DNA from: Manganibacter manganicus
GTDB taxonomy: Bacteria; Pseudomonadota; Alphaproteobacteria; Rhizobiales; Rhizobiaceae
Assembly (NCBI RefSeq): GCF_002075885.1
Contig: NZ_MDET01000005.1
Coordinates: 85,147 to 149,146, forward strand
DNA: 64,000 bases
Reading direction: 5' to 3'
A program made the position numbers and the translations under genes. Positions 1 to 9,235 of this stretch are shown piece by piece. The stretch's first letter is position 1, and each line of letters starts with the position of its first letter. Below the pieces are notes generated by a model, which was not told where the DNA came from, did not search any database, and worked only from the letters and a program-made list of their open reading frames with translations.

Positions 1-487
1 TCAGGCCGACCATGCGGGCAAATGCGTCGACGACGGGGCGGGCCTTGTCGAACGCGCTCTGCTCGCCGCCGACCATCACGGTCAGCACGCCGTTTTCCGC
101 ACCGGCCTGACCGCCGGAAACCGGCGCGTCGAGGAAGGAGAAGCCCCCTTGCTTTGCCGCGTCCGCGAGTTCGCGCGCGACGGCGGCCGATGCCGTGGTG
201 TTGTCGATGTAGATCGCGCCCTTCTTCATGGCCGCAAACGCGCCATTTTCGCCGATGGTCACGGAGCGCAAATCGTCGTCGTTGCCGACACAGGAAAAGA
301 CGAAATCCTTGCCTTCAGCCGCCTTTGCAGGCGTATCGGCCAGCGCGCCGCCATGTTGCGCCACCCATTTTTCCGCGGTCGCGGTGGTGCGGTTGTAGAC
401 GGTGACGTCATGGCCGCCCTTGTTCTTGAGATGCCCGGCCATGGGGAAGCCCATGACACCGAGACCAAGGAAAGCCACACTTGCCAT
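1..487 (-). CDS. 3-hydroxyisobutyrate dehydrogenase family protein (partial, C-terminus outside window)
   Basis: This is an NAD(P)-dependent beta-hydroxyacid dehydrogenase of the 3-hydroxyisobutyrate / tartronate semialdehyde reductase group, a cytosolic enzyme of branched-chain or sugar-acid catabolism. The first 162 residues are in the window. They carry a Rossmann GLGVMG loop at residues 8-13, YNRT at 31-34 at the end of the second strand, and the substrate-binding signature DAPVSGG at 120-126. The ATG at 487 begins MASVAFLGLG, the normal N-terminus of the family. It lies 45 bp downstream of mobB on the same strand, so co-transcription is possible though the functions are unrelated. The exact substrate cannot be told from this part. 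Confidence 0.85.
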   Translation of the reverse strand, partial: MASVAFLGLGVMGFPMAGHLKNKGGHDVTVYNRTTATAEKWVAQHGGALADTPAKAAEGKDFVFSCVGNDDDLRSVTIGENGAFAAMKKGAIYIDNTTASAAVARELADAAKQGGFSFLDAPVSGGQAGAENGVLTVMVGGEQSAFDKARPVVDAFARMVGL

Positions 488-531
488 ATCCAAATCCTTT
501 CAACTCGTTGTGCCGTTTTCTTACGACGCAG

Positions 532-1044
532 CTATTGTTCAATCAATCCGGTTGCCCGTTCGACGAAATCGGCCATGGTTGCTATGTCGTCGAGATCGAA
601 GACAGGCAGCGTCTCGCCAGGCTGTGCATGGTCGGCTGCGATGGCGACGATGTGGGGATCGGTGGCCGCCAGGGGTTCCTTGCTTTTTCCTTCACGGCGG
701 CGCGCCTCGATCTTGAGATGGGATTCGCGCTTGTAGCCCTCGACCAGGACGAGATCGCAAGGCGAGAGCCGTGCCAGGATCGTCGCCAGCGTCGGCTCAT
801 CCTCGCCCTGCAATTCATGCATCAGCGCCCAGCGGCGATTGGACACGATGGCGACTTCACAAGCCCCCGCCTGTCGATGGCGGAAACTGTCGGTGCCTTG
901 CTTGTCGATGTCGAAGTCGTGATGGGCGTGCTTGACCGTCGCCACGCGCCGGCCACGCCGGGTCAGTTCGGCCACCAGTCGTTCCGTCAGTGTTGTCTTG
1001 CCGGAATTTTTCCAGCCGGTGATGCCGAAGACGCGTTGTGTCAT
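532..1044 (-). CDS. mobB: Molybdopterin-guanine dinucleotide biosynthesis adaptor MobB
   Basis: MobB is a GTP-binding helper of MobA in attaching GMP to molybdopterin to give the guanine dinucleotide cofactor. The protein has 170 residues, the usual size. A Walker A loop, GWKNSGKT, spans residues 10-17, followed by VKHAHHDFDIDKQGTDSFRH, a typical MobB segment. DLVLVEGYKRE near residue 100 is the Walker-B-like strand. It sits downstream of moaA and an EamA transporter on the same strand with a 48-bp gap, which supports a molybdenum-cofactor role. mobA itself is not in the window. Confidence 0.93.
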   Translation of the reverse strand: MTQRVFGITGWKNSGKTTLTERLVAELTRRGRRVATVKHAHHDFDIDKQGTDSFRHRQAGACEVAIVSNRRWALMHELQGEDEPTLATILARLSPCDLVLVEGYKRESHLKIEARRREGKSKEPLAATDPHIVAIAADHAQPGETLPVFDLDDIATMADFVERATGLIEQ

Positions 1045-1092
1045 TCGGGTGAGGCTCCTTGCAATGCTCGGCGATGACTCAGGCAGACATGC

Positions 1093-2013
1093 CTATATGC
1101 CGTCCGGAGCCATGGCCGGTCCAGTGCTTTCGGCGGCGGTGTTGTGTTTGCCGACGGTACGCTCGCGATAAAGCATGTAGATGCCGGAGCAGACGATGAC
1201 GATCGAGCCCGCGACGGTCGGGATATCGGGGAAATCGCCGAAGATGACGACGCCGAGCAGGATGGCCCAGAGCAGGGCGGTGTAGCGGAACGGGGCGATG
1301 AAGGAGACGTCGCCGACGCGCATCGCCTTGATGATGAACTGGTAGCCGATGAACAGAAGCACGGCGGCCAATGCCAGCAGCCCGGTTTCGCGCGGCGCCA
1401 TCGGTGTCCAGCCTCCCATCGGCGGGGTCAGGACAGCACCGAGCAGGGTGATCGCAACCGCGGTCACGGTGGAGATCAGCAATGTCGGGACGTCCTCGGT
1501 GATCTGCCTGGTGACGAGGTCCCGGACGGCGCAGAAGACGACGCAACCCATGACCAGGAGCGAATAGGCGCTGAAGCCCTCGAAACCGGGCCGGACAATG
1601 ATCATGACGCCGGTAAAGCCGGCGGCAATGGAAAGCCAGCGGCGCCAGCCGACGCCCTCGCCGAAGAACAGCGCGGCACCGATGGTCACGGCCAGTGGCA
1701 ACGCCTGCTGCACGGCCGACACATTGGCGAGAGGGATATGCGAAAGCGCGACGAGATACGTGATCGTGCCGCCGGCTTCTCCCAGCGTGCGCCAAAGGAT
1801 CAGCGGGTGGAGGGCGGCGCGCAGTGACCTCAAGGCGCCCTGCTGCCAGGCGATCGCCCCGATGAGCACGGAAGCGAAAAGCCCCCTGACCAGAATGATC
1901 TGGCCGATATTCATGGATTCGGAAGCGAGTTTGGTGATCGCGTCATTGGCGGTGAACACCGCCATGGCCACCACCATGAACAGTGCGCCGCGAAGATTTG
2001 GGGGCAGGGACAC
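1093..2013 (-). CDS. EamA/DMT-family membrane transporter
   Basis: A drug/metabolite-transporter superfamily permease of 306 residues, made of two EamA repeats of about five helices each, as expected from the alternating hydrophobic segments. The N-terminus (LRGALFMVVAMAVFTANDAITK) and the repeat starting near LIISTVTAVAI are typical of RhaT/EamA exporters of Rhizobiales. The substrate cannot be inferred; relatives export amino acids or other metabolites. The start codon appears to be GTG at 2013, giving MSLPPNLRG, with no strong ribosome binding site. It lies between moaA and mobB on the same strand; this placement does not by itself link it to molybdenum. Confidence 0.85.
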   Translation of the reverse strand: MSLPPNLRGALFMVVAMAVFTANDAITKLASESMNIGQIILVRGLFASVLIGAIAWQQGALRSLRAALHPLILWRTLGEAGGTITYLVALSHIPLANVSAVQQALPLAVTIGAALFFGEGVGWRRWLSIAAGFTGVMIIVRPGFEGFSAYSLLVMGCVVFCAVRDLVTRQITEDVPTLLISTVTAVAITLLGAVLTPPMGGWTPMAPRETGLLALAAVLLFIGYQFIIKAMRVGDVSFIAPFRYTALLWAILLGVVIFGDFPDIPTVAGSIVIVCSGIYMLYRERTVGKHNTAAESTGPAMAPDGI

Positions 2014-2118
2014 CAGAGCGATTCCGATTGCCGGTCGGCCAATGCTCTAGCAGCGCTTGCGCGGTCAGCAACGGCAAAGCGATGGGCCACAGATCGTGAA
2101 CCGGAAAGCCGGTGCCGG

Positions 2119-3114
2119 TCAGCCGCCGGTAACGCTCATATGCCTGGAAACCGAGGGCCGATTGGTGCGGCGATCGATGATGAAATCATGGCCTTTCGGT
2201 TTGCGTCCGATCGCTTCATCTATTGCCGACGCCACAAGGTCGTTGCCTTCCGAGGCGCGCAGCGGCGCTCTGAGATCGGCGGCATCGTCCTGCCCGAGGC
2301 ACATATAGAGCGTGCCGGTGCAGGTGAGGCGCACCCGGTTGCAACTCTCGCAGAAATTATGCGTCATCGGCGTGATGAAGCCGAGTTTCCCGCCTGTTTC
2401 GGCTATCTCGACATAACGCGCCGGGCCACCGGTCTTGTAGGGAATGTCGGTCAGCGTGAATTGCTGCTCCAACTGGGCGCGCAGCAGCGACAATGGCAGA
2501 TATTGATCGGTGCGATCTTCGTCGATCTCGCCCATCGGCATGGTCTCAATCACAGTGAAATCCATGCCGCGCCCATGCGCCCAGCGCAGCATTTCGGGGA
2601 TTTCGACGTCGTTGAAGCCTTTCAGCGCGACCGCGTTCAGCTTGACCCTGATGCCGGCCGCCTGCGCGGCATCGATGCCGGCGAGAACCTTGTCCAGATG
2701 ACCCCAGCGGGTGATGGCGTGGAATTTGTCGGCATCCAGCGTATCGAGCGACACATTGATGCGCCTGACGCCGCAATCGGCCAGTTCCGTGGCGAAGCGC
2801 GAGAGCTGCGAGCCGTTGGTGGTCAGCGTCAGTTCGTCCAGCGCGCCGCTCTTGAGGTGGCGGGAAAGCTCACGAATCAGATGCATGATGTTCTTGCGCA
2901 CCAGCGGTTCGCCGCCGGTCAACCTGAGCTTCCTCACGCCCTTTTCAATGAAGACGGCACAAAGCCGGTCGAGCTCTTCCAGCGAAAGCAGGTCCTTCTT
3001 CGGCAGGAAGGTCATGTCCTCGGCCATGCAATAGACACAGCGGAAGTCACAGCGATCGGTGACGGAAACGCGCAGATAGCTGATCGTGCGGCCGAAAGGG
3101 TCGACCATATCCAT
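2119..3114 (-). CDS. moaA: GTP 3',8-cyclase MoaA
   Basis: MoaA is the radical-SAM enzyme that converts GTP to 3',8-cyclo-GTP, the first step of molybdenum cofactor synthesis. The 331-residue protein shows the N-terminal 4Fe-4S motif C22-x3-C26-x2-C29 in [10 protein letters not shown], the SAM-binding LTGGEPLVR segment, the second cluster region [15 protein letters not shown] near residue 255, and the C-terminal GG tail (VTGG) needed for activity in this family. The ATG at 3114 gives [22 protein letters not shown], the normal start region. It is the first gene of the leftward set moaA-eamA-mobB. The 222 bp between it and the divergent methyltransferase gene must hold both promoters; no cofactor riboswitch was recognised there. 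Confidence 0.97.
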   Translation of the reverse strand: MDMVDPFGRTISYLRVSVTDRCDFRCVYCMAEDMTFLPKKDLLSLEELDRLCAVFIEKGVRKLRLTGGEPLVRKNIMHLIRELSRHLKSGALDELTLTTNGSQLSRFATELADCGVRRINVSLDTLDADKFHAITRWGHLDKVLAGIDAAQAAGIRVKLNAVALKGFNDVEIPEMLRWAHGRGMDFTVIETMPMGEIDEDRTDQYLPLSLLRAQLEQQFTLTDIPYKTGGPARYVEIAETGGKLGFITPMTHNFCESCNRVRLTCTGTLYMCLGQDDAADLRAPLRASEGNDLVASAIDEAIGRKPKGHDFIIDRRTNRPSVSRHMSVTGG

Positions 3115-3336
3115 TTGACGTTCCTTCGCTGCTGACGCATGCCGGCATCGTAACGACGTTCCATGCGCATCGTGGCTTCGTTATATATGACTATGTGATA
3201 CGATCCAGCCTTTGGTTCAAGACGGGCGGGTTCGACCTTCGGTCATGTTTTCGGAGCGACTTGCCGGAACGCGCTTCGCGGGCGCACAACATGCAGCGAT
3301 TGCCGGGGCAGATAGCCAGGATCCAGACAGCAGGCC

Positions 3337-4065
3337 ATGACGCAGAACATTTACGACGATCCGGAATTCTTTCAGGGTTATAGCGGCTTGCCGCGCTCGG
3401 TGGACGGGTTGGAGGGCGCGCCGGAATGGGCGTCTTTGCGGGCGCTGATTCCGCCGCTGGGCGGCAAGAGCGTCGTTGACCTCGGTTGCGGCTTCGGCTG
3501 GTTTTGCCGCTGGGCCAGAGGCGAGGGCGCGGCAAAGGTTCTCGGCGTCGACGTATCGCACAACATGCTGGAACGGGCACGGCAGCAGACGCATGGCGGC
3601 GCGATCCGTTATGTTCGCGCCGACCTGGAAGAGCTCTCCTTGCCGAAGGAATCCTGCGACCTGGTCTATAGCTCGCTGGCGTTTCATTATGTCGCGGGGT
3701 TCGAACGGCTGTTCAGTGTCGCATATTCGGCGTTGCGGCCCGGCGGATGTCTGGTCTTTTCGGCCGAGCATCCCCTGTTGACCGCACCTTCGCGGCCCGG
3801 CTGGGTGACGGATGCCGAAGGCCGCCCGACATGGCCGGTGGATGATTACCTGGTTGAGGGCGCGCGCGTGACCAACTGGCTGGCGCCGGGCGTGGTCAAG
3901 CAGCACCGGACCATCGGAACCTATACGCGTCTTCTTCTTGAGGCGGGATTTGCGCTGACCCATCTGGAAGAATGGGGGCCGAGTGATGCCCAGATCGAAG
4001 CCAATCCGGCCTTGGCGCAGGAGCGCCAGCGCCCCACCTTCATGTTGTTTGCGGCACGGCGCTGA
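3337..4065 (+). CDS. Class I SAM-dependent methyltransferase
   Basis: A 242-residue methyltransferase of the Methyltransf_11/25 type. SAM-binding motif I is VVDLGCGFGW at residues 46-55, the acidic end of strand 2 is GVDVS, and the post-motif segment DLVYSSLAFHYV is visible. The N-terminus MTQNIYDDPEFFQGYSGLPRS is typical of small-molecule methyltransferases in Rhizobiales. The substrate is unknown. It is divergent from moaA and is followed after 31 bp by the DUF971 gene on the same strand. Confidence 0.88.
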   Translation: MTQNIYDDPEFFQGYSGLPRSVDGLEGAPEWASLRALIPPLGGKSVVDLGCGFGWFCRWARGEGAAKVLGVDVSHNMLERARQQTHGGAIRYVRADLEELSLPKESCDLVYSSLAFHYVAGFERLFSVAYSALRPGGCLVFSAEHPLLTAPSRPGWVTDAEGRPTWPVDDYLVEGARVTNWLAPGVVKQHRTIGTYTRLLLEAGFALTHLEEWGPSDAQIEANPALAQERQRPTFMLFAARR

Positions 4066-4096
4066 CCGCAACGTCACCACCAAGTCAGGAACGACG

Positions 4097-4450
4097 ATGA
4101 CTGCCCCCACCGAACTGCGCGTTTCCAAGGATCGCAAGCTTCTGGCCGTGACATTTCCCGGCCATGGCCCGTTTGAACTGCCGGCGGAAATGCTGCGCGT
4201 GCTGTCTCCATCGGCGGAGGTGCAGGGCCATTCGCCCGACCAGCGCGTGACAGTGCCCGGCAAGCGGGACGTGACGATCGTCAAGATCGAACCGGTCGGC
4301 AATTATGCCGTGCGCATCACCTTCGACGATTTCCACGACACCGGCATTTTCACATGGGCCTATCTGCGCACGCTGGGCGAAGAAAAGGAAAGCCGCTGGC
4401 AATCCTATCTCGATGAACTACAGGAAAAGGGAATGAGCCGGGATCGCTGA
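4097..4450 (+). CDS. DUF971 domain protein (gamma-butyrobetaine hydroxylase-like N-terminal domain)
   Basis: A 117-residue protein consisting of one DUF971 domain, the small fold also found at the N-terminus of gamma-butyrobetaine hydroxylase. Characteristic segments are the repeated beta strands in TELRVSKDRKLLAVTFPGHGPFELPAEMLRVLSPSAEVQG and the closing GNYAVRITFDDFHDTGIFTWAYLRTLG. The ATG at 4097 was chosen because the domain begins directly after it; the upstream in-frame extension overlaps the methyltransferase gene. Stand-alone DUF971 proteins have been linked to iron-sulfur protein assembly, but the role here is not shown by the sequence. Confidence 0.85.
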   Translation: MTAPTELRVSKDRKLLAVTFPGHGPFELPAEMLRVLSPSAEVQGHSPDQRVTVPGKRDVTIVKIEPVGNYAVRITFDDFHDTGIFTWAYLRTLGEEKESRWQSYLDELQEKGMSRDR

Positions 4451-4460
4451 CGCCCTCGGC

Positions 4461-4856
4461 CTACTCCTTCTTTTCAACTGTTTCGACCGGCAGGCGGGCC
4501 TTTTTCCAGGCTCCAAATCCACCCTCTATATGCTTGACCGGTGACAGGCCCATATCCTGCGCCGTCTTGGTGGCGAGCGCCGAGCGCCAGCCGCTGGCAC
4601 AATAGAAGAGGAATGTCTTGCCGGAGGCGAAGAACGGCTTGTGATAAGGACTTTCCGGGTCGATCCAGAATTCCAGCATGCCGCGCGTAACGTGTTTTGC
4701 GCCGCGTATCTTGCCGTCCCGCTCCAGTTCGCGAGGATCGCGCAAGTCGATGAAGACCGTGTTCCCGTCATCAAGCAGGCGCGCCGCATCTTGCGGCGAG
4801 ACCGCTTCGATCTCGGCATTGGCTTCATCCAGAAGCTGACGGTATCCCTTTTTCAT
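4461..4856 (-). CDS. Rhodanese-like domain protein
   Basis: A single-domain sulfurtransferase-like protein of 131 residues with no signal peptide. The active-site loop is C86-ASGWRS, where the cysteine would carry a persulfide. The preceding VFIDLRDPRELERDGKIRGAKHV is the classic CH2A region. The rhodanese fold fills the whole protein, so it probably acts as a cytosolic sulfur carrier or persulfide handler with unknown partner. It converges with the DUF971 gene, 10 bp between the stops. Confidence 0.9.
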   Translation of the reverse strand: MKKGYRQLLDEANAEIEAVSPQDAARLLDDGNTVFIDLRDPRELERDGKIRGAKHVTRGMLEFWIDPESPYHKPFFASGKTFLFYCASGWRSALATKTAQDMGLSPVKHIEGGFGAWKKARLPVETVEKKE

Positions 4857-5041
4857 GGCTGCTCCTTCCGTTTCGGGTCGTCACGCGGTTGTGACGTCGT
4901 TGCATCAGCATATTTCGAAAATTTATGAATGCTTAACGAAATCCGTATGAATCGGTATAGTCGCTTGATACATCCCTCCAGGTGATCGGCGAAATCGTCC
5001 AGCGGCGCGCAGAGGACCGGCACCTGCCGGAGCGGTGATCC

Positions 5042-6886
5042 ATGAAGTCGTTCGAAAAGAAGTCCCTCACGCTGCCTTTGGCCGCGCTTGCGGCAACGCT
5101 TGCTTTCGGTATTCCGCAGGCGCGCGCGGAAGGGCTTTTCGACATGCTGTTCCGCAACCAGCCGCGCCATGAGGAGCCGCGCGGGAAATTTCCGCCGGCC
5201 CCCAAGGTGCACCGGGCGGTTCCGGTCAAGCGCATCTCAAGCCCGACCTACAACACCTACAAGGCCGATTCGCTCAAGAAGGTGGATTTCGCAGCCTTGG
5301 TGGCGGCGCCGCAAAACGCGGCTTTTGCGCCGGATGCCGCCGATTCCGTTTTTCGGAACGCGCTGGGCGGATTGGATGGCTATGATCTTTATGCCGAGGG
5401 CAATATCGGCAAAGCCCTCGTCGCCTATTATTCCAAACATCCCGATTTCATCTGGGTCACGGGAACAAGGCCGAACGCGCGAGCCGACGAGGCTTTGCGG
5501 GTGCTCGGCGAGGCGGACAGTTTTGGGCTGGTGCCATCCGATTATTCGGTCGAGGCGCCGGCTGCCGACGCCGCCGGGCCGGATCGTGAAAAGAACCTGA
5601 TCCAGTTCGAAATGGCGCTGTCGGCGCGTGTTCTGCGCTATATCCACGACGCGCAGAATGGCCGTATCGATCCGGGCCGTATTTCCACCTATTACGATTT
5701 CCCCACCAAGCCGCTCGATCTCGTGGGTGCCCTCAATGCGCTGGCCCATACCGAGGAAGTGCGCACCTATCTCGAATCGCGGCATCCGCAGAATCCGGAA
5801 TTCCAGGCATTGCGCGTGGAGCTTGAGGCGCTTGAGCAAAGCTCCGAGAACGAGATCGTCGTCGATCCGGATCTGCTGCTGAAGCCCGGTGAAACAAGCG
5901 CCGAACTGCCCAAGCTGCTGACCTTGATCGCCCGCAATCTCGACGACGACATGGGTGGCCGCTACGGGCCGACCCTGGCGGTCCTTTCCACCAGCGAGAC
6001 TTACACGCCCGAACTGGTTCCCGTCATCGAGGCGGCGCAGAAAAAGGCAGGCCTGAAAACGGACGGCGTCATCGGTCCGCGCACGGTCGGTGCATTGGCC
6101 GGATTGTCGAAGGCCGACCGGCTGGAGAAGGTCAAGATCGCGATGGAGGAGTTGCGCTGGTTGCCCTCCGATCTCGGCAGCCCGCGCGTTTTCATCAACC
6201 AGCCCGCCTTTACCGCAAGCTATATCGAAGGCGGGCAGGAAAAGCTCAAGACGCGCGTGGTCATCGGCCGCACCACCAACCAGACGTCGTTCTTCTACGA
6301 TCAGATCGAGGAGGTGGTTTTCCATCCCTATTGGGGCGTTCCGCAGTCGATCATCGTCAACGAGATGTTGCCCCGGTTGCGGCGCGATCCGGGTTATCTT
6401 GACCGCGCCGGCTACGAAGTCACGGATTCCAAAGGGCGGCGAATCCCGTCTTCCTCAATCAACTGGAACCGTTTCGGCGGTAAGGTCCCTTACAATGTTC
6501 GCCAATTGCCGAGTGAAGCGAACGCGCTTGGCGAACTCAAGATATTGTTTCCCAACAAGCATGCCATCTACATGCATGACACGCCGCAGAAATCGTTCTT
6601 CAAGCGTGACGTGCGGGCGCTGAGCCATGGCTGCGTGCGCCTGCAGGACCCGCGTGGAATGGCGGCGGAAGTGCTGGGCACCTCGGTCGACCAGATCGCG
6701 CAGGACCTCAAGGGAGGCCATTCGCGCGCAAAGGTCACGCGCAAGATTCCGGTTTACGTGGCTTATTTCACGGCCTGGCCGGACATGGCGGGCAAGGTCG
6801 AATATTTCAACGACATCTATGGTCGCGATGCGCATGTCGAGCAGGCTTTCGAGGCGACAGAGGCGGTTCGCCAGCCTGCGACCTGA
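5042..6886 (+). CDS. L,D-transpeptidase with peptidoglycan-binding domain (YcbB/LdtD-like)
   Basis: A periplasmic murein L,D-transpeptidase that would form 3-3 cross-links or attach proteins to peptidoglycan. The 614 residues begin with a signal peptide (MKSFEKKSLTLPLAALAATL, cleavage after ARA near residue 29). A long N-terminal scaffold typical of YcbB follows, then a peptidoglycan-binding motif KTDGVIGPRTVGALAGL around 340-355. The C-terminal YkuD domain has its catalytic loop SHGCVRLQDPRGMA, with the nucleophile Cys near residue 530. The upstream His in AIYMHDTPQK is also present. All catalytic residues look intact. The gene stands alone with about 185 bp upstream of the start. Confidence 0.93.
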   Translation: MKSFEKKSLTLPLAALAATLAFGIPQARAEGLFDMLFRNQPRHEEPRGKFPPAPKVHRAVPVKRISSPTYNTYKADSLKKVDFAALVAAPQNAAFAPDAADSVFRNALGGLDGYDLYAEGNIGKALVAYYSKHPDFIWVTGTRPNARADEALRVLGEADSFGLVPSDYSVEAPAADAAGPDREKNLIQFEMALSARVLRYIHDAQNGRIDPGRISTYYDFPTKPLDLVGALNALAHTEEVRTYLESRHPQNPEFQALRVELEALEQSSENEIVVDPDLLLKPGETSAELPKLLTLIARNLDDDMGGRYGPTLAVLSTSETYTPELVPVIEAAQKKAGLKTDGVIGPRTVGALAGLSKADRLEKVKIAMEELRWLPSDLGSPRVFINQPAFTASYIEGGQEKLKTRVVIGRTTNQTSFFYDQIEEVVFHPYWGVPQSIIVNEMLPRLRRDPGYLDRAGYEVTDSKGRRIPSSSINWNRFGGKVPYNVRQLPSEANALGELKILFPNKHAIYMHDTPQKSFFKRDVRALSHGCVRLQDPRGMAAEVLGTSVDQIAQDLKGGHSRAKVTRKIPVYVAYFTAWPDMAGKVEYFNDIYGRDAHVEQAFEATEAVRQPAT

Positions 6887-6995
6887 CCTTCGCGGCGGGA
6901 CTGCGCAGGGCATTGCGCTATGCGCGATCAGGGGAGTTGACTTCCGCAATGCGGCTCCCTTATATCGCGGCGCAGACTGCCTTACCGGCGGTTTC

Positions 6996-7070
6996 GGGCG
7001 ATTAGCTCAGCGGGAGAGCACACCCTTCACACGGGTGGGGTCGCAGGTTCAATCCCTGCATCGCCCACCA
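6996..7070 (+). tRNA. tRNA-Val (anticodon CAC)
   Basis: A complete cloverleaf: acceptor GGGCGAT/ATCGCCC, D-stem GCTC/GAGC, anticodon stem CACCC/GGGTG with loop TTCACAC (anticodon CAC, reading GUG), five-base variable loop, and T-stem GCAGG/CCTGC with TTCAATC loop. The 3' ACCA is encoded. The DNA just downstream is less G+C rich and carries accessory genes, as is common where integrating elements use a tRNA 3' end; no second copy of the 3' end was seen in the window. Confidence 0.97.
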
Positions 7071-7653
7071 TTTTCTACAGCATATTCAGTCACTTATTGC
7101 GAGTTCCGTTTTTGCTATCCGGCAAGGAACGGAGACCATCGGCAGAACTTGGCATGGAAATCCGCGGATTTTCCGTGGACTGTTTCCTCGTTTGTTCACG
7201 GGCGCCGGCAGCAAATCAGTCTTCTTTGATTCTTCCGATGCTACGACGTGCTCGTAGAATCGGGCCGAAACCGCGTCTCTCCATGTCCCGGTGGCCAGCA
7301 GGCCGCCATAGCGCCGCATCCACGTCGCCCATGTGTGTACACGCGTCAACCTGAATGGCGGATGGATAAAAATCCTGTCAACTACGGCATCGACATCAAT
7401 ATCGACAGTGCGTCGAACTACATAAAGACGTTGATACTTAAAGGAAACGTAGGAAGGGTGGCAATAGTGAATCAGCCGCTCTTCTCGACAGTCTTTCCTC
7501 GGACAACACAGGTGAATATCACCGGCAATACGTTCCTCGCTGACGATGGGTCGCAAAACAGACGATCAATTTTGTCCAGAATGCGGCATCTGACAAGTGG
7601 AATGGCGTGGTCTAGAACAATATGGCTACTGTATTGGACAAACCTAACAACAG
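7071..7653. other. Non-coding or decayed stretch behind tRNA-Val
   Basis: No recognisable gene in 583 bp. Overlapping open frames exist on both strands but none has a family signature, a good start site or codon use like its neighbours. Base composition is visibly more A+T rich than the flanking core genes. It is best read as remnant DNA at the edge of a small accessory patch. Confidence 0.5.
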
Positions 7654-8559
7654 CTAAGGGAACATCTCATCCCCAATGTCTTCTAACAACTGCGTCCGAG
7701 TGTCAGCATCGATGGCGCGTTCCCATGCCTTTGCCTGAGTTTCCAGCGCGGACTTCAATTCGGGAAGCAATCGATTAGCCTCGTCTGCTTCTACCCGCCA
7801 TTCATGCCAACGATTCCGCGATTCGTCATTTGGGAAGTAGCGGCCTCGTTCATATTTCTCCCATGAGGCGCGATTATCATACGCGCGCTTGCCGGCATTC
7901 GAAATGGCCTGGTTTATTCGATTTAGAAACTTCTGATCGATATCGAATTGGTCAAGCCTCGCCATCATGAGGATGTCTAGAAACTTCGTCCGTGGGGAGA
8001 AAGCCCAAAGGCGGTCGGCGTAAATGTACCATTGATCACTACTCATCGCTGTTGTGGCTTCGTCGGAACTTGTAAATGGCGGGAGTGGAGGGGGCGGAAA
8101 CGGCTCCCATGAGATTTGCTTTAAAACCCGCCTTGCCAGTACTGACTTTTTGAGGGCAGAAATGCCCTCGTCATCGACGATTTTCTTGAATTGCGCTGTG
8201 CGATAGTCTCCACAGTAAAGAAAACAAAGAATGGACAACCATTGATCCAAGGGGAGTAGACTAGCAACATAAGCGACCGTCATAATGCAGAGCGCCGTAA
8301 TCGTTGCCCATAGGGGCGGTGTTAAAAGCCAAGCCCAAGCCAAGTCCCATAACGACCAAAAAGCCATTAATATTTGTGGGCTCTGCTCTCGTAAGCTAGC
8401 CAAAGAAGATAAGTTGAAAATACCGACAAGAACCGCGGCGGCAGCAAAAAGAGGGACAATGAGAAGAGGACGAAGGCGTTTCATCCTCTCAATTTGCTCC
8501 CAGTCACTTAATAAGTGATTTGCAATCTGAGCTTTTAAAACACCGTCGCCGGGCCGCAA
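7654..8559 (-). CDS. Hypothetical membrane protein with C-terminal cytosolic domain
   Basis: I do not recognise this 301-residue protein. It has two or three membrane segments in the first 125 residues (LLIVPLFAAAAVLVGIF, LAWAWLLTPPLWATITALCI, LPLDQWLSILCFLY). A proline-rich linker (PFPPPPLPPF) near 155 leads to a hydrophilic, Trp- and Arg-rich helical domain of about 140 residues. Either the first ATG or an internal one at 8484 (MKRLRPLLIVPL) could be the start. Codon use is more A+T rich than that of the core genes. It lies next to higA on the same strand, 39 bp away, inside the patch behind tRNA-Val. A phage-defence or anti-plasmid role is possible from context only. Confidence 0.6.
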   Translation of the reverse strand: MRPGDGVLKAQIANHLLSDWEQIERMKRLRPLLIVPLFAAAAVLVGIFNLSSLASLREQSPQILMAFWSLWDLAWAWLLTPPLWATITALCIMTVAYVASLLPLDQWLSILCFLYCGDYRTAQFKKIVDDEGISALKKSVLARRVLKQISWEPFPPPPLPPFTSSDEATTAMSSDQWYIYADRLWAFSPRTKFLDILMMARLDQFDIDQKFLNRINQAISNAGKRAYDNRASWEKYERGRYFPNDESRNRWHEWRVEADEANRLLPELKSALETQAKAWERAIDADTRTQLLEDIGDEMFP

Positions 8560-8598
8560 TTCTTGTTGTCTTTCAAAGAGTGCATTCGGTACGAGGAA

Positions 8599-8907
8599 TT
8601 ATGCTGCCAACCGAGCCTCGGCGTAATTGTCGATAGCGGCAATCTCGTCCTTCTTGACGGCTCCTTCAGTGGCCAGATCGTAAGCGGTCTGCATGTTCAT
8701 CCAGAACTGCGGCGTGGTATCGAAGAACTTAGCCAGCCGAAGCGCGGTGTCGGGAGTGACCGGGGTGTGCTCGGCAACTAGGCGCTCGATACGTGTGCGC
8801 GGCACATGGAGATACTTCGCCAGCGTATAAGGCTTGAGCTTGAGCGGTACGAGGTACTCCTCGCGCAGAATTTCGCCAGGATGAACAGAAAAGCCAAGAG
8901 TGGTCAT
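8599..8907 (-). CDS. higA: HigA family antitoxin
   Basis: A 102-residue XRE-type helix-turn-helix antitoxin. VHPGEILREEYLVPLKLKPYTLAKYLHVPRTRIERLV is the hallmark HigA start and recognition helix, and PDTALRLAKFFDTTPQFWMNMQTAYDL is the second family signature. HigA neutralises HigB and represses the operon. It lies 10 bp after higB on the same strand, giving the inverted toxin-first order normal for higBA. Confidence 0.94.
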   Translation of the reverse strand: MTTLGFSVHPGEILREEYLVPLKLKPYTLAKYLHVPRTRIERLVAEHTPVTPDTALRLAKFFDTTPQFWMNMQTAYDLATEGAVKKDEIAAIDNYAEARLAA

Positions 8908-8917
8908 AACGTTCTCC

Positions 8918-9202
8918 TCAGTCGTGGTAATCGGTTATTTCAACGTCTTCCGGGCCGGCATCGGTCCAGCGAAAGCAAAGCCTAAACTGTGTGTTGACCC
9001 AAATCGCATGTTGCCCGGCGCGATCCCTCTCCAAGGGATGAAGTTTGTTGCCGGGCGGCGATTTCAGATCGTCAAGAACAGCCGCATTGTCGATCATCAC
9101 CAGTTTGCGCCGCGCCGCCTTGATTAGGTCGGGAGGGAAACCTTTCGGAGATTTCCCCGCAGCAATCGCCGCTGTCGTCTTATCCTTGTACGAACGGATC
9201 AT
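8918..9202 (-). CDS. higB: HigB family mRNA interferase toxin
   Basis: A 94-residue RelE-superfamily toxin that cleaves mRNA on the ribosome. The family signatures MIRSYKDKTT, LKSPPGNKLHPLERDRAGQHAIWVNTQFRLCFRW and the closing EDVEITDYHD are all present and full length, so the toxin is probably functional. It is first in a two-gene operon with higA. A near-perfect 17-bp palindrome at 9219-9235 lies just upstream of its start and is the likely autoregulatory operator. Confidence 0.94.
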   Translation of the reverse strand: MIRSYKDKTTAAIAAGKSPKGFPPDLIKAARRKLVMIDNAAVLDDLKSPPGNKLHPLERDRAGQHAIWVNTQFRLCFRWTDAGPEDVEITDYHD

Positions 9203-9218
9203 GCTGCCCTTCTAGGCC

Positions 9219-9235
9219 GTACCATGTCATGATAC
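9219..9235. promoter_or_regulatory. Probable HigA operator upstream of higBA
   Basis: An inverted repeat GTACCATG-T-CATGATAC with one mismatched pair, 16 bp before the higB start codon. HigA proteins bind palindromes at this place; the assignment is by position. Confidence 0.5.

Noticed and set aside
3115..3336. Possible molybdenum-cofactor riboswitch before moaA
   Set aside because: No conserved multi-stem pattern could be made out, and the gap looks like a simple divergent promoter.
7248..7778. A 176-codon + strand frame behind tRNA-Val
   Set aside because: No family similarity is visible, it overlaps the end of the membrane-protein gene and the composition is not gene-like.
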